The notes under the pieces are model-generated. The model saw nothing but the letters and a program-made list of their open reading frames with translations. It was not told where the DNA came from and searched no databases. DNA of 64,000 bases from Catellatospora methionotrophica (GTDB lineage: Bacteria; Actinomycetota; Actinomycetes; Mycobacteriales; Micromonosporaceae). Below, piece by piece: positions 35,327-44,547 of this stretch. The stretch spans positions 186,001 to 250,000 of the forward strand of contig NZ_JAAOTJ010000002.1 in assembly GCF_011297335.1 (NCBI RefSeq). The letters run 5' to 3'. Position 1 is the stretch's first letter. The number at the start of each line of letters is the position of its first letter. The translations under genes and the position numbers were made by a program.

Positions 35327-35863
35327 TCAGGGAACGTAGACCGGATTCATGTACCAGCGCTGGTTGCGGCCGTTCCAGCAGGTGCCCTGCAGGACGTTGG
35401 CCCCGTGGGCCGTGCTCGCGTCCTGGACGTCGAGGCACTTGCCACTGTGCCGGGCGATCAGCGAGATCGTGCCGTCCGACTGAACCGGACCCTCACGCCA
35501 CTGCTGGTTGTAGCCGGCCCAGCAGTCGCCCTGGATCACGTCGGCACCGTGAGCCGTGCTCGCCCACGCGACGTCCAGGCACTTACCACTGTGCCGGGCG
35601 ACCAGCATGAACCAGCCCGTCGTGGCGTATCTGCGGATCCACTGCTGGTTCCAGGTGCCGGTGCAGTTGGCCTGCAACACGTTGGCCATGTGGTTCATCG
35701 ATGCGTCCTGCACGTCCAGGCACTTGCTGCTGTGCAGCGCGGAGATCACGTAGATCCCGTCATTGCGCGACACCTCGGCCTGTGCCGTTCCCGGCACCGT
35801 CATGACCGCGCCCACGACGGCGGCGGCCGTCACCGCGGCGAGCCGCCGTACGAATGTCCTCAT
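35327..35863 (-). CDS. Secreted ricin-type beta-trefoil lectin
   Basis: A 178-residue secreted protein. A signal peptide (about 1-29, RRLAAVTAAAVVGAVMTVPGTAQA) is followed by one ricin B-type domain. Three repeats are clear: KCLDVQDAS, KCLDVAWAS and KCLDVQDAS, each followed by a QxW motif (WNQQW, YNQQW, RNQRW). Each repeat has a Cys pair for a disulfide. Ricin-type domains bind sugars; here no catalytic domain is attached. The ATG has GGGAGGA 6 bases upstream. It is divergent from an NB-ARC/TPR regulator, 72 bases apart. Confidence 0.93.
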   Translation of the reverse strand: MRTFVRRLAAVTAAAVVGAVMTVPGTAQAEVSRNDGIYVISALHSSKCLDVQDASMNHMANVLQANCTGTWNQQWIRRYATTGWFMLVARHSGKCLDVAWASTAHGADVIQGDCWAGYNQQWREGPVQSDGTISLIARHSGKCLDVQDASTAHGANVLQGTCWNGRNQRWYMNPVYVP

Positions 35864-35935
35864 GTTTCCTCCCTCGATCGGACTCCGATCCCGACCATTG
35901 ACACATCGATGCAGGGGATCGGCGACCCGGTCATA

Positions 35936-38581
35936 ATGAAACGCCGCGCACGCGGGTTGACGAATCTGGACGATGCTGGACAGCGGCTTCACCGACAGCG
36001 CGTTACGGAGGTGGCATTGGCCGGGCTGCCCAAGCCGGCCCTCGACGGGGCGATCGGGGTGTTGTTCGACGAACTGCACCGCTTGCACCACCGCGCCGGC
36101 TGGCCCAGCCTGCGCGACATGGCCCGGGAGGTCGGCTGCAGCCACACCACGGTCTCGGCGGCGTTCTCCGAGGCGCGGCTGCCGCGCTGGGGCCTGCTGG
36201 AACTGATCGTCGAAGCGCTGGACGGCGACACCGCGCAGTTCCACCGGCTGTGGCTGGCGGCCAGCCGCCCACCGGCCGACCCCGGCGGCGACGCGACCGC
36301 CTCCACCGTCCCGCAGACGCTGCCTGCCGACATCGGCAGTTTCGTCGGCCGCGGCGAACAGCTCGCCGCACTCGACCAGACGCTGGCCCGCGCCACGGCG
36401 CCGGGCGGCACCGCCACGGTCATCTGCGCGCTGTCCGGCACGGCGGGCGCGGGCAAGACGGCACTGGCCGTGCACTGGGCACACCGCGTCGCCGCCCGGT
36501 TCCCCGACGGCCAGCTCTACATCAATCTGCGTGGCTACGACCCCGACCATCCGGTGCCACCCGACCAGGCACTGGAGTTCCTGCTGGCGCAGCTGGGCGT
36601 CGCCCGCGACGCGATCCCCGCCGGGGTTGCCGCGCGGGCGGCCCGGCTGCGCAGCGCGCTCGCCGGGCGCAGGACCCTGCTGCTGCTCGACAACGCCCAC
36701 TCGCTGGCCCAGCTACGCGAGCTGCTGCCCGGTTCACCCGGCTGCTTCGTGCTGGTCACCAGCCGCGACCGGTTGCCGTCGCTGAGCGCCCGGCACGGGG
36801 CCGTCCGCCTCGCGGTCGACGTGCTGAGCCCCGCCGAAGCGCTCGAACTGCTGCAAGAACTCGTCGGCGTACGGGTCGACGCGCAACCGGCCGCCGCGGC
36901 GGCCCTGGCCCAGCGCTGTGCCCTGCTGCCGCTGGCCGTCCGGATCGCCGCCGAGCTCGCCGCCGCCCGGCCCCACGACACGCTGCCCGAACTCGTCGCG
37001 GAACTGGACCGGGAGCCGGGGCTGCTGGACCTGCTCGACATGGGCGACGAGCACGCGGCCGTACGCAGCGTGCTGTCCTGGTCCCTGCGGCATCTGAGCC
37101 CGGCTGACGCCCGCTGCTTCGCGCTGCTGGGCCTGCACCCCGGTCAGGATCTCGGCCTCGGCGCGGCTGCCGCCCTGTGCGGCGCGGACCCCGGCGCGAC
37201 ACTGCGCACGGTCACCGCCCTGACCCGGGCACACCTGCTGGAGCAGCACCAGCGGGACCGCTACACGATGCACGACCTGCTGCGCGCGTACGCCGCCGAA
37301 CTAGGCCGGGCGCTGCCCGCCGCCGACCGGGAAGCGGCCCGCGACCGGCTGCACGACCACTACCTCGCCCTTGCCCGCGACAGCGTCCGCGCCGCCTACG
37401 ACCCCACCGCCGACCAGGCCGCCGCGCGCCGCGTACTCGACCTCGACCGCGCGAACATGATCAATGCTGCCGCGTACGGCGCACCGCACCACACCCGTGG
37501 CCTCGCCGCCGCGCTGACCCGCCACCTCGAGACGTGCAGCCACTTCCACGACGCGCTCACCCTCGCCGAACTCGACCTGGCGGCCGCCCGAGCGCAGCAC
37601 GACCCGGCCGCCGTGGCAGGAGCGCGCTGCCGCCTCGGCGCGATCCACCGCCGGCTCGGCGACTACGCCCGCGGCCTCGAGCACTACGCGGCAGCCCTGG
37701 ACCAGTACACCGAGCTGTCCGACGACGCCGGAAAGGCCGCTGCCGTGCTCGGCGTCGGCAGCAGCCTGTGGCGGCTCGGCCGCTACACCGACGCCCTTGA
37801 CACGCTGAGTACGTCACTGGCCTGGCACCAGGGCCTCGGCGACCGGCCCGGCCAGGCCGCCACACTCAACCACCTGGGCATCGTCCACCGCCGTCTCGGC
37901 CAGTACCGCGACGCGCGCGCTCACTACGGCCGCGCGCTGGCGATCCAGGTCGACCTCGGCAACGTGGCCGGACAGGCCAACGCCCGCGCCAACCTCGGCA
38001 TCGTGCAACTGCGCCTGGGCGACTACGGCCACGCCCTGGACAACTTTCGACAGGCGCTGGCCGTGTATCGCGAACTCGGCGACCGTGCGGGCGAGGCGGC
38101 CGTGCTCAACAACATCGGGGAGACCCACGAACGCCTTGGTGACTTCACCCTGGCGCTGGAGCACCACCGGCTCGCCCTCGACATCAACCGCGCCGTCGGC
38201 TACCGCGTCGGCCACGCGGTGGCACTGCGCGGGCTCGGCGTGGCGCTGGGCGGGCTGCGCCGGTGGCCGGAAGCGGTCGACCATCTCGAACGGGCGCTGG
38301 CACTCGGCACCGCGATAGCCGAAGCCGACATCCTGACCTGCGCCCTCACCGACCTCGGCGCGATCCTGCACGAGATGGGCCAGTCCGCGCGGGCGCGGGA
38401 GCAACTGACCAGGGCACTCGACCTCGCCGGACAGACCGGCAACGACTACGAGCGGGCCCGCGCCCTGGCCGGGCTGGCGCGCACGGCAGACCCGGCCGAC
38501 GCAGGCGGATACGCCACGCAGGCCCGGGAACTGTTCCACGGCCTCGGCGTGGCCGAAGCGCACCGCACCGAGACCCCCTGA
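35936..38581 (+). CDS. NB-ARC/TPR regulatory ATPase with N-terminal HTH
   Basis: An 881-residue STAND protein. An N-terminal helix-turn-helix-like region (WPSLRDMAREVGCSHTTVSAAF, about 56-77) is followed by an NB-ARC ATPase with Walker A GTAGAGKTA (168-176), Walker B TLLLLDNAHS, and LVTSRDR as the sensor. C-terminal tetratricopeptide repeats (about 560-870) recur as LGxVHRRLGQYxDAxxHYxxAL. This is the SARP-adjacent regulator class of actinomycetes and is likely a signal-gated transcription regulator. The start is uncertain: ATG 35936 has no good ribosome site, and 35909 is possible. Confidence 0.85.
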   Translation: MKRRARGLTNLDDAGQRLHRQRVTEVALAGLPKPALDGAIGVLFDELHRLHHRAGWPSLRDMAREVGCSHTTVSAAFSEARLPRWGLLELIVEALDGDTAQFHRLWLAASRPPADPGGDATASTVPQTLPADIGSFVGRGEQLAALDQTLARATAPGGTATVICALSGTAGAGKTALAVHWAHRVAARFPDGQLYINLRGYDPDHPVPPDQALEFLLAQLGVARDAIPAGVAARAARLRSALAGRRTLLLLDNAHSLAQLRELLPGSPGCFVLVTSRDRLPSLSARHGAVRLAVDVLSPAEALELLQELVGVRVDAQPAAAAALAQRCALLPLAVRIAAELAAARPHDTLPELVAELDREPGLLDLLDMGDEHAAVRSVLSWSLRHLSPADARCFALLGLHPGQDLGLGAAAALCGADPGATLRTVTALTRAHLLEQHQRDRYTMHDLLRAYAAELGRALPAADREAARDRLHDHYLALARDSVRAAYDPTADQAAARRVLDLDRANMINAAAYGAPHHTRGLAAALTRHLETCSHFHDALTLAELDLAAARAQHDPAAVAGARCRLGAIHRRLGDYARGLEHYAAALDQYTELSDDAGKAAAVLGVGSSLWRLGRYTDALDTLSTSLAWHQGLGDRPGQAATLNHLGIVHRRLGQYRDARAHYGRALAIQVDLGNVAGQANARANLGIVQLRLGDYGHALDNFRQALAVYRELGDRAGEAAVLNNIGETHERLGDFTLALEHHRLALDINRAVGYRVGHAVALRGLGVALGGLRRWPEAVDHLERALALGTAIAEADILTCALTDLGAILHEMGQSARAREQLTRALDLAGQTGNDYERARALAGLARTADPADAGGYATQARELFHGLGVAEAHRTETP

Positions 38582-38623
38582 CTCCCGGCAGATCACGTCA
38601 CCAGGTGCGGGATACTCGCACGG

Positions 38624-39310
38624 ATGAGACGCCGCACCCTGCTCACCCTGCCGCTGCTCGCGGCGGCCGCCGGATGTGCCAGGACCGCCCCCGCCCCGCA
38701 CCCGTCCCAGGAGGAGATCGTGACCGAGACCGCCGACCAGCGGCTGCTGGCTGCCGCCGCAGGCGGCGACGCCGCACAAGTGCGCGCGGCCCTGGCCGCC
38801 GGGGCCCACCTGGAGGCCCGCGACGGCAACCAGCGCACCGCGCTGCTGCTCGCCTCCGCCGCCGACCACGTCGAGGCCGCGAAGGCCCTGGTCGCGGCTG
38901 GCGCCGACCCCGACGCGCTCGACGACCGGCACGACACCCCGTGGCTGGTCACCGGTGTGACCGGCAGCGTCGCGATGCTGGAGGCGCTGCTGCCCGCCGA
39001 GCCGGATCTGACCATCGTCAACCGGTACGGCGGGATCTCGGTCATCCCGGCCAGCGAGCGCGGCCACGTCGACTACGTGCGCCGGGTCGTCCAGACCGGC
39101 ATCGACGTGAACCACGTCAACAACCTGGGCTGGACCGCACTGCTGGAGTGCGTCGTGCTCGGCGACGGGTCAGCGCCGTACCAGGAGATCGCGCGCATCC
39201 TGACGGCCGCCGGAGCGCGGGTCGACATCGGGGACAACGACGGGGTCGACGCCCTCGAACACGCGCGCCGCCGCGTGTACGGCGAGCTGGTCACCATCCT
39301 GTCGCGCTGA
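38624..39310 (+). CDS. Ankyrin-repeat lipoprotein
   Basis: A 228-residue protein. The N-terminal signal (RRRTLLTLPLLAAAAGC) ends in a lipobox with Cys18, so it is membrane-anchored outside. Four to five ankyrin repeats follow (about 40-225): DQRLLAAAAGGDAAQVRAALAAGAHLEARDGN, RTALLLASAADHVEAAKALVAAGADPDALDD, and three more diverged copies. Likely a protein-protein interaction module. It follows the regulator by 42 bases and may be read from the same transcript. Confidence 0.85.
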   Translation: MRRRTLLTLPLLAAAAGCARTAPAPHPSQEEIVTETADQRLLAAAAGGDAAQVRAALAAGAHLEARDGNQRTALLLASAADHVEAAKALVAAGADPDALDDRHDTPWLVTGVTGSVAMLEALLPAEPDLTIVNRYGGISVIPASERGHVDYVRRVVQTGIDVNHVNNLGWTALLECVVLGDGSAPYQEIARILTAAGARVDIGDNDGVDALEHARRRVYGELVTILSR

Positions 39311-39361
39311 CTCCGGCGCGAGCCGCCCGCCTCACGTGTGGCACGGGATTCGTACGGGTGG

Positions 39362-39380
39362 TCTACCGTTCGCGCCATGG
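39362..39380 (+). repeat. 19-bp direct repeat, copy 1 (promoter plus start codon)
   Basis: TCTACCGTTCGCGCCATGG is identical to 39943-39961. It contains the TACCGT -10 box (39364-39369) and, 7 bases on, the ATG of the gene at 39377, giving a leaderless promoter. See the second copy. Confidence 0.7.
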
Positions 39381-39574
39381 AATGGCTGCTGATCGTCGTA
39401 GGGGTGCCGGCGCTGCTGATAGTCGCCATGGTCGTCGTCGGCGCGCGGCGCAGCAGGCAGCGCAGCCGGCTCGACCCGAACCGTGACGTCTACTTCGGCG
39501 ACCGCGAGCCCCGCCCGCCGCACGGCCCGTACGGCTCCAACACCGGCGGGTCGAGTTCGAGCGGCCCGCTCTGA
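39377..39574 (+). CDS. Small single-helix membrane protein
   Basis: A 65-residue protein: one N-terminal membrane helix (EWLLIVVGVPALLIVAMVVVG), then a basic/polar tail (RRSRQRSRLDPNRDVYFGDREPRPPHGPYG) ending in Gly/Ser. The leaderless promoter TACCGT-N7-ATG supports the start. Function unknown. Confidence 0.6.
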   Translation: MEWLLIVVGVPALLIVAMVVVGARRSRQRSRLDPNRDVYFGDREPRPPHGPYGSNTGGSSSSGPL

Positions 39575-39726
39575 GCCGACGGCTTACGCGGCCGAGACCG
39601 TCGCTCACCGTGGCACCGACGACGCGCGGGCTGCCGGTCAACGCTCCGGCGGCGTGGCGCGGTGCCCGGTGACCTTCGACGCGGGCAGCCTGCCCGCCCT
39701 GGCCTGCCCGGCCATCGACGCCCCGT

Positions 39727-39841
39727 CGACGACGACGTCGGCTCACCGACGGCGTTCCGGGACAGGTTCAAGCGCATCGTCGGCGCCAGCCCGCAGCACT
39801 ACCGCACCACCTTCCGGCACCGCCCCGAAACGACCTCCTGA
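39727..39841 (+). pseudogene. Remnant of AraC-family regulator C-terminus
   Basis: In one frame this reads GSPTAFRDRFKRIVGASPQH then YRTTFRHRP before a stop, which is the second helix-turn-helix of a GlxA/AraC-type regulator (the F-x-x-xFKRxxGxSPxxYR signature). The upstream part of the frame carries no recognisable AraC sequence, and no start is present. It is a decayed fragment in the 383-base gap between two small membrane-protein genes. Confidence 0.6.
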
Positions 39842-39942
39842 GGGGCCAGAACCGTCGCGGACAGCATGGACCGCATGCCGATTCCTGCGTACGGCGATGA
39901 TGAGAGGCCGGCCACCGCGCGTGGACACGCTCGCTCAGATGA

Positions 39943-39961
39943 TCTACCGTTCGCGCCATGG
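39943..39961 (+). repeat. 19-bp direct repeat, copy 2
   Basis: Exact copy of 39362-39380, again holding TACCGT (39945-39950) followed 7 bases later by the ATG at 39958. Both copies work as leaderless promoters for small membrane-protein genes, so the upstream element may have been duplicated with the AraC remnant caught between. Confidence 0.7.
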
Positions 39962-40437
39962 CGGCTGAAACCGGGTCGAGTTCGAGGTTGAGCCTGCTGG
40001 CCGAAGTCGGCGCGACACGCCTCGCGTACGCCGCTGCGGCGTACCGCGGCAAGGCGCTGCTGCTGGTGAGCCGGTTCGCCGCCGGGCTGGTCATCACGGG
40101 GCTGGCCGTCATCGGCGTCAGCCACGTCGCAGTGGTGCCGTCGCCGGCGTTCGTCGCCCTCGGGCTGGCCGACTTCGTGACGGTGGGCGTCGGCGTCGTG
40201 CTCTGCTGGCCATACCTGCGGGTGGGCGGCCGGGGTTTCGTGCTCAGCGACGAAGCGGACCAGTCACCTCCGTGGCTGATCGCACTGCTGCTCCTCACCG
40301 TCCTCGTCGTGGTGGCGCTGGCCATCACATCCACCAGCGAGAAAGACGTGCGGGTCTTCCTGGGCATGGCCAGCTTCTTCGCGAGTGGCATCGCGTGTTG
40401 GTGCGGAGCCGCCGCCAAGGCGGCCCGGTCGTCCTGA
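39958..40437 (+). CDS. Small membrane protein
   Basis: A 159-residue protein with four membrane helices (about 40-58, 65-88, 105-123, 132-152) after an N-terminal amphipathic stretch (LSLLAEVGATRLAYAAAAYRG). No domain recognised. The start is backed by the leaderless promoter in the repeat 39943-39961. Confidence 0.65.
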   Translation: MAAETGSSSRLSLLAEVGATRLAYAAAAYRGKALLLVSRFAAGLVITGLAVIGVSHVAVVPSPAFVALGLADFVTVGVGVVLCWPYLRVGGRGFVLSDEADQSPPWLIALLLLTVLVVVALAITSTSEKDVRVFLGMASFFASGIACWCGAAAKAARSS

Positions 40438-40482
40438 GCCGCATTACCGGACCAGAGGCGTCGGTGGGGGAACCGCCGTCGA

Positions 40483-40488
40483 TACACT
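40483..40488 (+). promoter_or_regulatory. Leaderless -10 box before DUF6000-like gene
   Basis: TACACT lies 8 bases before the ATG at 40497, and there is no ribosome site. This suggests a transcription start at or near the start codon. Confidence 0.4.
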
Positions 40489-40496
40489 CGCCGGTC

Positions 40497-41105
40497 ATGG
40501 GTGAGGCGAGCGACTTGACGGCTGCGCACGCGCCGTTCCGGCCATACGTCATGGGCCCCGGTCAGACCGATCGCCGCTACCTGAAGCTGCTGGGTGGCGG
40601 GAGTTTCGTGGACAACCTGCCGGACGGGCAGGCCGCCGAGATGATGCGCGGCCTCTGGGTCGACGCCCGCCGGATCACCGACGGTGAACTCACCGCGATG
40701 CTGCTGCTGCGCGACTGGCGGCCACGCCTGTCGGCTGCCTGGCTCATCGGGCTCGACCTGCGCACCCGGTTCCGGGATCGTCTCGGCGAGTTGCTGCTGG
40801 AAAGCGGGTCCGCCCACGCGGGCAAGGGCTACGCATTCGCGCTGGCCAGGTTCGCCGAGCCGGCTGACATAGGGATCCTCACCGGTTACCTGGAGCGTTA
40901 CCTGCCGACCGATCTGCCCTACGACCAGGGGTATGTCCTGGCCGTGCTGCTGGATCTCGACTCGCGCCTGGGCACCGACCATGCCGCCCGGTTCGTCGAC
41001 CCGGCCGGACCGTGGTGGCGGAACTGGTTGCCCACCGACGGTTCGACCGGGTTCGGCGACCGGGTCGCCAGGGTGTACGCGCTGGCCGAGGCGACGTCGG
41101 GCTGA
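40497..41105 (+). CDS. DUF6000-like hypothetical protein
   Basis: A 202-residue soluble protein, MGEASDLTAAHAPFRPYVMG, then RRYLKLLGGGSFVDNLPDG, ITDGELTAMLLLRDWRPRLSAAWLIGLD and YLPYDQG-like blocks later. From memory this resembles the actinobacterial DUF6000 family, whose function is unknown. The body is helical and repeat-like. An alternative longer start upstream would run through the previous gene and is rejected. Confidence 0.65.
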   Translation: MGEASDLTAAHAPFRPYVMGPGQTDRRYLKLLGGGSFVDNLPDGQAAEMMRGLWVDARRITDGELTAMLLLRDWRPRLSAAWLIGLDLRTRFRDRLGELLLESGSAHAGKGYAFALARFAEPADIGILTGYLERYLPTDLPYDQGYVLAVLLDLDSRLGTDHAARFVDPAGPWWRNWLPTDGSTGFGDRVARVYALAEATSG

Positions 41106-41126
41106 CCCGCCAGAACCAGGCCGTGC

Positions 41127-42506
41127 TTACGGCAGCTTTCCCGGGTTGAGCAGGCCGTCCGGGTCGTTGGCGGCTGCTGCCGCGCGGATGCCGGGCAGGG
41201 CCGGGCCGTCGAGCAGCCAGGTGTGCGGGTCGACGACGTGCACGCCCAGGGCCTGTAGGCGCTCGATCCAGGCGTACAGCGATGCGGCGTCGTGGAAGGG
41301 GGCCAGGAGCAGGCCGCCGAAGCCGCGTCCGCGTACCGGGTCGGCCGGGTCGAGGTAGGGGCGCATGCCGTCCAGGTGCAGCATCGAGCCGGGTAGCGCC
41401 GCGCGGACCGCGTCCGGGTCGGTGACCAGTGGTGCGCCGCCGACCTGCAGGTGGCACAGCTCCGGGCGGGCCTTCTTGGCGCGCAGCGTGACGTGGTTGA
41501 ACGACAGCGTCGACACGTAGCCCACGGCAGCGGCGTCGACCTTGTCGATCCGGCCGCCGTGCGCGGCGACGGTCTTGGTCACGGCGTCCACGGCGGAGAC
41601 GTCGACGACGGCTCGCAGGCTGTGGCGGCCTGCGGGCAGGGCAGGGTCGGCGGGGTAGGTCGCGACGAGCGCGGGTTCGTCCAGCGACACCATCCGGGGC
41701 GGCGGGTCGAGGCGGAGCAGGGCCAGCCCGGCCTGCGTGGCGTCCGCGCCGGCGGGGCCGGGGAACGAGGCGAGCAGCGCGGTCCAGTCCCGGGCGGGGG
41801 CGAGTTTGACGGTGGCGGTGGCGATGATGCCGGTGACGCCGTACGCGTGCAGGTAGGGCAGGCACTGTGCGCCGTACGCCCGGCGGGGTTCGTCCTGCGG
41901 GGGGCAGGCGACGACCTCCAGGGCCTGGACGAAGCCGTCCCAGAGCCAGCCGTGTTCGATGGAGCCGAGCCCGCCCGCGCCGCCGCCGAGGAAGCCGCCG
42001 ATGGTGCTGCCGACGGTGGTCGGCATCATCGCGATCTCCTGGCCGGTGCGCCGGGCGGCGGCTTCCAGGGCGACGAAGGTGGCTCCGGCCTGGGCGTGGA
42101 TCCAGCCGTTGCCGACTTCGAGGATGCGGTCGGCGTCGCTGAGGTCGACGACCACGCCTCCGGCCAGCGGCACGGCCTGGCCGTAGTTGCCGGTGCCGCG
42201 GCCGCGGGGCACGACGGGCACCGCGTGGGCGTGCGCGAGGCGTACCACGGTCTGCAGTTGATCTGTTCCGGCCGGGCGGACGACGACGTCGGCGAGGCGG
42301 TCGGGCAGCACCGCGGACAGCAGTGGGGACAGGTATGCCCCGTCGCGGGACGCGGCCAGGCGTGCCGAGTCGAGGGTGGTGACGCGGTCGGCGGGCAGGG
42401 CGGCGGTGAGCGCGTCGAGGAAGGCGGCGAGAGCCGCCGGGCTGGGTGCCCGGCGGCTCGCCCGCTGCGCGACGTGCGCCAGCGGAGGTGGTTCCAGGGT
42501 GCTCAC
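41127..42506 (-). CDS. FAD-linked oxidase (PCMH-type)
   Basis: A 459-residue flavoenzyme. The PCMH FAD-binding domain includes VVRPAGTDQLQTVVRLAHAH, VPRGRGTGNYGQAVPLAGGVVVDLSD, and MPTTVGSTIGGFLGGGAGGLGSIEHG. The C-terminus, NDPDGLLNPGKLP, is the FAD-oxidase_C ending. It has no His or Cys covalent-FAD attachment that I can point to. It is the last gene of a minus-strand operon that begins at 47835, starting 4 bases after the end of an ABC binding-protein gene. Its job is probably oxidation of the imported compound. Confidence 0.85.
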   Translation of the reverse strand: MSTLEPPPLAHVAQRASRRAPSPAALAAFLDALTAALPADRVTTLDSARLAASRDGAYLSPLLSAVLPDRLADVVVRPAGTDQLQTVVRLAHAHAVPVVPRGRGTGNYGQAVPLAGGVVVDLSDADRILEVGNGWIHAQAGATFVALEAAARRTGQEIAMMPTTVGSTIGGFLGGGAGGLGSIEHGWLWDGFVQALEVVACPPQDEPRRAYGAQCLPYLHAYGVTGIIATATVKLAPARDWTALLASFPGPAGADATQAGLALLRLDPPPRMVSLDEPALVATYPADPALPAGRHSLRAVVDVSAVDAVTKTVAAHGGRIDKVDAAAVGYVSTLSFNHVTLRAKKARPELCHLQVGGAPLVTDPDAVRAALPGSMLHLDGMRPYLDPADPVRGRGFGGLLLAPFHDAASLYAWIERLQALGVHVVDPHTWLLDGPALPGIRAAAAANDPDGLLNPGKLP

Positions 42507-42510
42507 GGGG

Positions 42511-43686
42511 TCAGCTCAGCCCGATCGCCGGGTCGATGAACTCGTTGGTCACCAGGTCCTGGGCGGTCAGGCCCGCCTTGACCTCCTTGCGCTGGCCGGA
42601 GTAGATCGGGCCGACGATGCCGATGACCTGCTTGACCCGGTCGACGTCGAAGTCGCCCAGCGTGGCGTTGCCGCCGTTGCCGACGATCTTCAGCTTGAGC
42701 TGCTGGTCGACGCTGAACGCGGCCTGCTCCTTGCTGTACGGGAAACCCTTGTACGCGTCGTTGAGCTTGATGATCAGGTCGTTGGTGGCGGCGAAGTCCT
42801 TCACGTACTCGACCTGCGAGCGCTGGATGATCGGCACCAGGCGCTTGAGGCAGGCGGCGTGTTCGGCCTTCTTGTCCGCGCGCACCACGACGGCCTCGGG
42901 GTAGATCGGGTAGCCGGTGTCGTGGATGAGCTGGAACTTGACCGGCTTCTTCCACTGCGGCAGCGCGTTCTCATAGATGAACGGCTCGTTGGTGGCGAAG
43001 CCCTGCTGGGCGATCTTGCCCTTCTCGGCGAGGAAGCGGGTGGGGCTGCCGTCGTACGCGCCGTCGACCTGGCCGCGGCGCAGGATGCCCGAGCCGGTCA
43101 GGTAGTCCATGTAGGTCGCGCCGTTGAAGAACAGCACCTTGGTGTCGGTCTTGCCGATGTCGACGATCGAGTTGAAGCCGGGGTTGGCCGCCGGGTCCCA
43201 CATGATCATGTACGGCGCGATGTCGAACGGGGCGACGACGGCGACGACGGGCTGCTTGGCCGACAGGCCGATCGCGTCGTCGGTGGCCACCTGGCCGAGC
43301 ATGATCGACGGGTCGGCGTACATCTGCGCGCCCGCGTTCTGGAAGCCGATCGCCGGGCCGCCCGCGCGGATCTCGATGTTGACGCCGGTGCTCTGCCCAC
43401 CCGCCATCAGCGGGCCGGTGACCTTCTTGGCCCCGGCGTCGATCGTCGGCGTGGGGCCGAGCAGGTGGTACAGCGCGCCGTGCTCGGCTTCGGGCGTCCA
43501 GGCCGCCTGCACGACGACCGTGGCCGGGCACACCGCGGCGAGGTCGGTGGAGCCGCTGCCCGCGCTGGGCGCGGGTGCCGGGGTGTCGCCGTCGGACTGG
43601 CAGCCCCCGACCAGCAGCATCGCGACCAGCGCGGTAGCCGCGCCGGCCCGGTGCAAAGGCCTTCGGGAGGCGGGAAGGGTATTCAT
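42511..43686 (-). CDS. ABC transporter substrate-binding lipoprotein, NMT1/ThiY-like
   Basis: A 391-residue NMT1/THI5-type binding protein. A lipobox (LLVGGC, Cys29) anchors it outside. Recognisable parts are VVVQAAWTPEAEHGALYHLLG, near the usual start of the mature domain, PYMIMWDPAANPGFNSI, and KVLFFNGATYMDYLTGSGIL. This class binds hydroxymethylpyrimidine precursors, riboflavin, sulfonates or nitrate. The cytosine-deaminase-like gene in the operon points to a pyrimidine or other N-heterocycle. Confidence 0.85.
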   Translation of the reverse strand: MNTLPASRRPLHRAGAATALVAMLLVGGCQSDGDTPAPAPSAGSGSTDLAAVCPATVVVQAAWTPEAEHGALYHLLGPTPTIDAGAKKVTGPLMAGGQSTGVNIEIRAGGPAIGFQNAGAQMYADPSIMLGQVATDDAIGLSAKQPVVAVVAPFDIAPYMIMWDPAANPGFNSIVDIGKTDTKVLFFNGATYMDYLTGSGILRRGQVDGAYDGSPTRFLAEKGKIAQQGFATNEPFIYENALPQWKKPVKFQLIHDTGYPIYPEAVVVRADKKAEHAACLKRLVPIIQRSQVEYVKDFAATNDLIIKLNDAYKGFPYSKEQAAFSVDQQLKLKIVGNGGNATLGDFDVDRVKQVIGIVGPIYSGQRKEVKAGLTAQDLVTNEFIDPAIGLS

Positions 43687-43728
43687 GGATCTCCTTCGGT
43701 CAGGTGATGGAGGGGGGTGGGGCGGGGG

Positions 43729-44547
43729 TCAGCGGGGCGCGCCGGGATAGGGCCGGCGCTGCTGCGAGGAGTGCCAGGCGGTGGCCCGGCGGGCGAGCAC
43801 GCCGAACAGCCAGAACACGGCCACGCCGAACGCCGAGGCGAGGAACACCGCGGCGAACAGCATTTCCGACTGCAGGCGGCGGGGGTACACGTAGATGAGC
43901 TGGCCGAGGCCGGGTTCGCCCTGCTGGAAGAAGAAGTCGCCGACGATCGCGCCGATGACGGCCGCCCCGGCGGAGATCCGCAGCCCGGTGAGGATCGCGG
44001 GCAGCGCGGCGGGCAGTTGCAGCTTGACCAGCCGGGTCAGCCGCCCGGCGCGGTGCAGGGTGAACAGGTCGTGCAGCGCCGGGTCGACCGAGCGCAGCCC
44101 GAACAGCGAGTTCGCCACGATCGGGAACAGCGCGATGAGCACGCAGGTCAGCACCCGGCTGGAGAACCCGAACCCGAACCAGAACCCGAACAGCGGCACC
44201 AGGGCCAGGATCGGCACGGTCTGCAGCGCCACGGCGTACGGGTACAGCGAGCGCTCCACCCAGCGGGCCTGGCTCATCAGTACCGCGAGCGCGAGTCCCA
44301 GCAGCGCGGCGCAGATCAGGCCGGTGAGCGCGACCTCGGCGGACAGCCGCAACGCGGCGAGCAGTTCGGCCAGGTTGGCCGGGTCGCCGAAGCCGACCTT
44401 GACGACCTCGTGCGGGGCGGGCAGCAGGAAGCGCCGGTCGGCGTCGATCAGCACGTAGCTGCCGAAGTACCAGACGGCCAGCACGATCGCGGCCACGATC
44501 GCGGGCGGGGCGAGCCGCCACGTCTGCCGGGTGAGCACGCGGGTCAT
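43729..44547 (-). CDS. ABC transporter permease (SsuC/ThiX-like)
   Basis: A 272-residue BPD-type permease with six helices. The EAA loop is near LFGLRSVDPALHDLFTLHRAGRLTRLVKLQLPAALPAILTGLRI, which contacts the ATPase. The permease overlaps the ATPase gene by 4 bases (44544-44547). It forms, with the NMT1-like binding protein and the ATPase, a complete importer. Confidence 0.88.
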   Translation of the reverse strand: MTRVLTRQTWRLAPPAIVAAIVLAVWYFGSYVLIDADRRFLLPAPHEVVKVGFGDPANLAELLAALRLSAEVALTGLICAALLGLALAVLMSQARWVERSLYPYAVALQTVPILALVPLFGFWFGFGFSSRVLTCVLIALFPIVANSLFGLRSVDPALHDLFTLHRAGRLTRLVKLQLPAALPAILTGLRISAGAAVIGAIVGDFFFQQGEPGLGQLIYVYPRRLQSEMLFAAVFLASAFGVAVFWLFGVLARRATAWHSSQQRRPYPGAPR

